Shown here piece by piece: positions 10,301 through 13,041 of a stretch of DNA of 13,041 bases. This stretch comes from Gonium pectorale (Eukaryota; Chlorophyta; Chlorophyceae; Chlamydomonadales; Volvocaceae). The position numbers and the translations under genes are program-made. Location: the NCBI GenBank assembly GCA_001584585.1, contig LSYV01000061.1, positions 447,221-460,261 on the forward strand, given 5' to 3'. The notes below the pieces were generated by a model. The model made no database searches and was not told the origin of the DNA. It saw only the letters and a list, made by a program, of their open reading frames with translations. Each line of letters begins with the position of its first letter. Positions within the stretch are counted from its first letter, which is position 1.

Positions 10301-10603
10301 CAGCCTGTTGATACCCAAACCCTTCTCCTCACCCCACCCCACCCCCACCCCACCCGCCCCCGCCCCCACACGCAGGTGGGCATCATCACGCGCAAGGACC
10401 TGGACCACGCGGCCGGCCACGGCTGGTGGCGCATGAGCCACCAGGCCGAGCCGCCGCGCAACAAGCTGCTCATGCACCTGCGCGGCATCCCCTCGGTTGG
10501 CTTCCTGGCCAGGCTGCTGGGCGGGGGCGCGGCGCCGGCGGCCGCCGCGCCGGAGCAGGGCCAGGGCGAGCACGGCGCGGGCGCCAACGGGCACCATGGG
10601 TGA
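4396..10603 (+). CDS. CLC chloride/proton exchanger, ClC-6/ClC-7 type, 14 exons, 902 aa
   Basis: Exons: 4396-4637, 4700-4922, 5014-5233, 5345-5636, 5791-5938, 6485-6636, 6835-7078, 7315-7408, 8099-8366, 8542-8702, 8855-9024, 9376-9536, 9881-9986, 10376-10603; all phases match. The acidic cytosolic N-terminus has the ESLDYEPIQNKLF signature, then the full transmembrane core. Gating-glutamate motif is GPEGPMVH (E209), the proton-glutamate region is GGVLFSMEEA (E296 by alignment), the third CLC motif is GGLFMPSILLGASWG (499-513), and the pore tyrosine is probably Y590. Two C-terminal CBS domains follow (about 601-735 and 775-840), the second ending VVGIITRKDL. Keeping both glutamates suggests a Cl-/H+ exchanger, probably in vacuole or other endomembranes. 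The GSGIP-E selectivity motif is replaced by GAGVTL (165-170). Intron 12 has a GC donor. Low-complexity inserts (SSSSP...) lie within CBS1. The TGA may be bypassed by splicing to 10881-10935. Confidence 0.92.
5939..6484 (+). other. CLC intron 5 (546 nt)
   Basis: Donor GTGCGT, acceptor CGCAG. One of the two longest introns. ORFs inside it on both strands show no recognisable protein. I see no snoRNA boxes, repeats or other insert. Confidence 0.8.
7409..8098 (+). other. CLC intron 8 (690 nt)
   Basis: Donor GTGAGG, acceptor GTCAG. Longest intron of the gene; it interrupts the helix that carries the Leu-Tyr-Ala-Ile-Leu-Ala-Gly-Thr-Gly segment. It holds a locally AT-rich patch at about 7575-7635 but no gene or element that I can support. 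Confidence 0.8.
9025..9375 (+). other. CLC intron 11 (351 nt) with C-rich acceptor
   Basis: Donor GTGGGT. The acceptor CCCGCAG at 9375 follows a C-rich tract. A second good acceptor, CACCCGCAG, ends at 9270; using it would insert frame-disrupting or unlike sequence, so 9376 is preferred because it continues the conserved protein. Confidence 0.75.
9537..9880 (+). other. CLC intron 12, GC-AG class (344 nt)
   Basis: Exon 12 must end at 9536 to join ...RPYMNR to SPLTIRKDCS, the conserved CBS2 junction. The intron then begins GCACGC rather than GT. It ends in a run of about 12 C followed by AG. The nearest GT donor (about 9555) would add residues His-Ala-His-Ala-Ala-Pro inside CBS2. Confidence 0.7.
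9987..10375 (+). other. CLC intron 13 (389 nt) with long C-rich tract
   Basis: Donor GTGAGC, acceptor CGCAG. The last 45 nt are almost all C and A (CCCCACCCCACCCCCACC-like). It joins ...AHNHV to VGIITRKDL. Confidence 0.85.
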
Positions 10604-10880
10604 GGAGTTTTGGGGGGGGGGTGGCTGTGGGCGCGGGGGGTGCAGTGCACTCCAACAATTCGATGGATGCTGCGCCTCGGGGTCAAGGGTGCGACCGGCC
10701 CTTCGGACCTCGGGGTCTTTGCAGGTGGAGACTGGCTACCCTGGCTGTCGCACCGCACCAGAAGCTTCAGCCTCCCATGGCCACACGTGCACCTCTGCGC
10801 GCGCAACAGTCTCAACCGCATGGGTTGGTTACTGCTTTGACTGAAGGACGTGCCTGGATTGATGGACATCCCTGCCACAG

Positions 10881-10935
10881 GCCCGCCGACGCGGAGCAGG
10901 GCCTCGGCCAAGGCCACGGGCAGGGCCACCGGTAG
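10881..10935 (+). other. Possible alternative last exon of the CLC gene
   Basis: The annotated stop lies inside a good donor (GG|GTGAGG, GT at 10600-10601). Splicing from 10599 to acceptor CCACAG at 10880 keeps phase and adds PADAEQGLGQGHGQGHR before TAG at 10933-10935, giving 919 aa. The added residues match the composition of the preceding tail (EQGQGEHGAGANGHH), which argues that the exon is real. RNA evidence is absent. Confidence 0.45.
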
Positions 10936-12106
10936 CGGCGCAACGCTACCACGCCGGCATGGCAGCTGCCCGCGGATCGGGAGCTTGGCGCGGCTCTGGC
11001 CCTGCGCTGACGTCCGCGGGTTGCGTCGTGGAGCGCAGCGGGGCTGGCGAAGGGGGCTGAGGGGCTCTTGGGTTAAGCGCAGGGTGAAGTCGTCGTAGGT
11101 GAAATGCGTTCGGGGAATGGGGAGCTCTGCCGGCCCGTGTGGCTGAACCAGTGCGGATCCGGCCGCTTGCGTATCGGTATTCTTTTTCAGGCTCCCATAC
11201 CGAGTGGCCAAGGCGCCTTGCATGCACGTCTGTGAACTGCGGTGCGGGTGGGCGGCGTCTGTCGGCACGTGCATGCCGCTTGGCGCACGCAAGGCTCGAC
11301 GGGCTGTGATTCCGAGCGTGACTTCGGAGCGCGGGGGGGGGGCGAGGCGGGTGATGGACTGGGTGCGTGGGGCGGGCGAGGGGCGTGAGCGAGGATCGTC
11401 ATACGACTTGATGATAGGACTTGATGAGCGTGACACTGCGAGTACGAAGTGTGCATGGAAGCGAGTGACCATCGAGTATCGACTCCCAGCACCGGGTGCG
11501 GCGACGCAGGCGTCGCTGGTGCATGGGGTGGGTAGAGTTCAAAGTTCACTATACGGTATATGTATCTTGTCGGGTGCGGCGCAAGAGCGGCTCTGAGGCC
11601 GCGGCTGTGCTCTTGAGCAGTCGGGTGTGCGGGCGAGGGAGGGAGCGTCAGTAATGGTCTGGACAGCACATACGCGCGAGTACGGCCGCCCCTATACGTG
11701 CGCCTTCGCGGCCTTATGGAATTTCGAGATCAGGGAAAGAGCCTGCTTCCGCTGAGTCCTGGGTGACTCATACCGTGAGAGTCGCGTCCTGTGTTTTAGT
11801 ATGCGCACGACACGTGTCCAGTGTACACGGCTCGTGTGTGGCGCTGCTGGTGGCCACCGAGGGTGCGCCCGGGGCGGCTTGCTGGCTGTGGGGACTCGGT
11901 ATGCACGAGCGGCGTGTGCGGTGCGGCCAGCGTCAGCCGCATACCCCTCGGGGCTGTGACGTGACGAGAACGGTGAGCGCGCCGTTTGGTAAACGGTGTA
12001 TGGAGGGCGATGTCTAAACTTTGTTCGCCTTCTGCTCGCCTCATGTAGCAAGCGAACACGACTTCATTTGACTCGGGGTTGTTGATTGGTTACGCAGCGC
12101 GCGCAC
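10936..12106. other. Non-coding stretch after the CLC gene
   Basis: Over 1.1 kb with no supported gene. It should include the CLC 3' UTR and, if the right-hand gene is real, its promoter. I found no plus-strand TGTAA here. There is an AT-rich spot (ATACGGTATATGTAT, about 11551-11565) and a short tandem copy of GACTTGATGA (11405-11414, 11418-11427). Minus-strand ORFs here are Pro/Ser/His-rich and look accidental. Confidence 0.45.
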
Positions 12107-12541
12107 ATGAGCCCTACGTGGCGCTTTGTTACGACAGCCGCCATTCCATTGGCGCTGCTGAAGGGGAGCGTGGTCGCTGCCCTAGAAGAAGCCCGAAAGC
12201 AGCAAAAAGTGAGTCAGCCACCTCTACGGATATTCACTCCGTGTGGCGGGTTGGCACAAGGCATGACGGGAGATTGTTACGAGCCGAGACGGGCCCTCCC
12301 GTCCTGACTGCTAAAGCCGCCCAACACGTACAGTTGGGCATCCCGCACGGCCTCCCAGCCTCTTCTAGAAACGTCCAGCCCATGCTCGCCCCACGCCTTG
12401 CCCTGCCTCGCCTAGGTCCCACCTTCAGGTACGGTAGAAGGTGTGTTCCGTCCGTTTGGCGGCATTGGCGCCCCCACCCCTCGCCGCCACCGGCGCGGCA
12501 GCCACCCGCTTCGCCGCGGGCGCGGTTCATGCGTCCCCTAA
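12107..12541 (+). CDS. Possible small single-span membrane protein, first exons (hypothetical)
   Basis: I do not recognise this protein. An ATG at 12107 opens 34 codons: MSPTWRFVTTAAIPLALLKG, a hydrophobic stretch, then a charged Glu/Lys/Arg/Gln helix ending ARKQQK at 12208. A consensus donor GTGAGT follows directly. Splicing to acceptor CCTAG at 12415 would give GTVEGVFRPFGGIGAP and a basic Arg/Gly/His-rich tail, ending at TAA 12539-12541 (75 aa in all). Splicing to the next AG (12428) would end after two codons. The N-terminus resembles small organelle-membrane subunits in style, but no family is claimed. Independent support is lacking. Confidence 0.28.
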
Positions 12542-13041
12542 CTGCCGCCCGCAAAGCCATGGCCGCCGTTGCGCCCGGGGCCGCGACACATGCCACGGCA
12601 CTGTGCCCCCACATCGCCCCCGCCGCCCCCCGCATGGCCATGGCAACCCCACCGCAGTCAGCCGCCCCCCACACCCCTCCGCGTCCTGCCACCATCGTCT
12701 GAGGCTCTGAGCCCACACCAGAGGCGTACGGGCGAACACCGGAGCTCTGGACCTGGCGCAATCGCACACGTACGGTAGTAGCCAGCCAAAGGGGGGGGGT
12801 GGAGACAAACAGCACGCCGCCACAAGGGGGAGGGGGGCTGCGGGGCACACGGCCAAGCGCCGCGCGCCTCCCGGGACATGGCCGCGGCCGGCTCGCGGCA
12901 GCCCACCCGGCGCGCGCCCACGTGCGCCAGGCCGCCGTGGCCGCCGACCCGCCGCCACAGCAACGCGCGACCTCGCCTCCAAGCCAGATTCGCAGCCCAC
13001 GCCTGCGCCTTGCTCAGGACATGGCGCCGACACGCAGTCAC
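12542..13041. other. Right edge, no supported gene
   Basis: Very GC-rich sequence, open in several frames on both strands over hundreds of bases, which is expected from composition. Translations are Ala/Arg/Pro/Gly mixtures without motifs. It may include 3' UTR or further exons of a gene continuing to the right. Confidence 0.4.

Noticed and set aside
11405..11427. Two TGATGA boxes in a tandem GACTTGATGA, considered as a C/D snoRNA
   Set aside because: No D box (CTGA) at a suitable distance and no terminal stem; probably a small tandem duplication.
10300..11472. 390-codon minus-strand ORF, the longest in the window
   Set aside because: It is antisense to the last CLC exon and continues through Pro/Ser/Arg-rich sequence without any domain; GC-rich DNA has few stops.
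12234..12848. 204-codon minus-strand ORF rich in Gly/Ala/Met
   Set aside because: The region is open in several frames at once and the translation has no recognisable domain.

Overview
The window looks like nuclear DNA of a green alga of the Chlamydomonas/Volvox group. It is very GC-rich, has many short-to-medium introns with GTGAGT/GTGCGT/GTAAGC-type donors and C-rich tracts before the acceptors, prefers codons ending in C or G, and carries the TGTAA polyadenylation word typical of volvocine algae. There are no bacterial operons, RNA genes, CRISPR arrays or transposons that I can support. Long unspliced ORFs are mostly chance products of the GC content, so genes were modelled by joining exons by protein similarity, reading frame and splice sites.

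Left to right: (1) on the minus strand, the 5' part of a mitochondrial calcium uniporter (MCU) family gene (about 1159 down to 529), running off the left edge; (2) a divergent promoter gap of about 190 bp; (3) on the plus strand, a three-exon glycine/tyrosine/arginine-rich RNA-binding protein with one RRM (1353-2535, 265 aa), followed by its 3' UTR with TGTAA words; (4) a non-coding stretch holding the promoter and 5' UTR of the next gene; (5) on the plus strand, a 14-exon (possibly 15-exon) CLC chloride transporter gene of the ClC-6/ClC-7 type (4396-10603, 902 aa), which fills most of the window; (6) a long non-coding stretch; (7) a weakly supported first exon of a possible small membrane protein near 12107.

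The genes do not form an obvious pathway: one mitochondrial calcium channel component, one RNA-binding protein and one endomembrane anion transporter. The most notable observations are in the CLC gene: an altered anion-selectivity motif with both transport glutamates kept, a GC-AG intron, a nested hairpin that reaches into the start codon, and a possible extra last exon. The MCU gene contains a 13-bp direct repeat that coincides with a reading-frame break. I did not find a clearly new multi-gene system.
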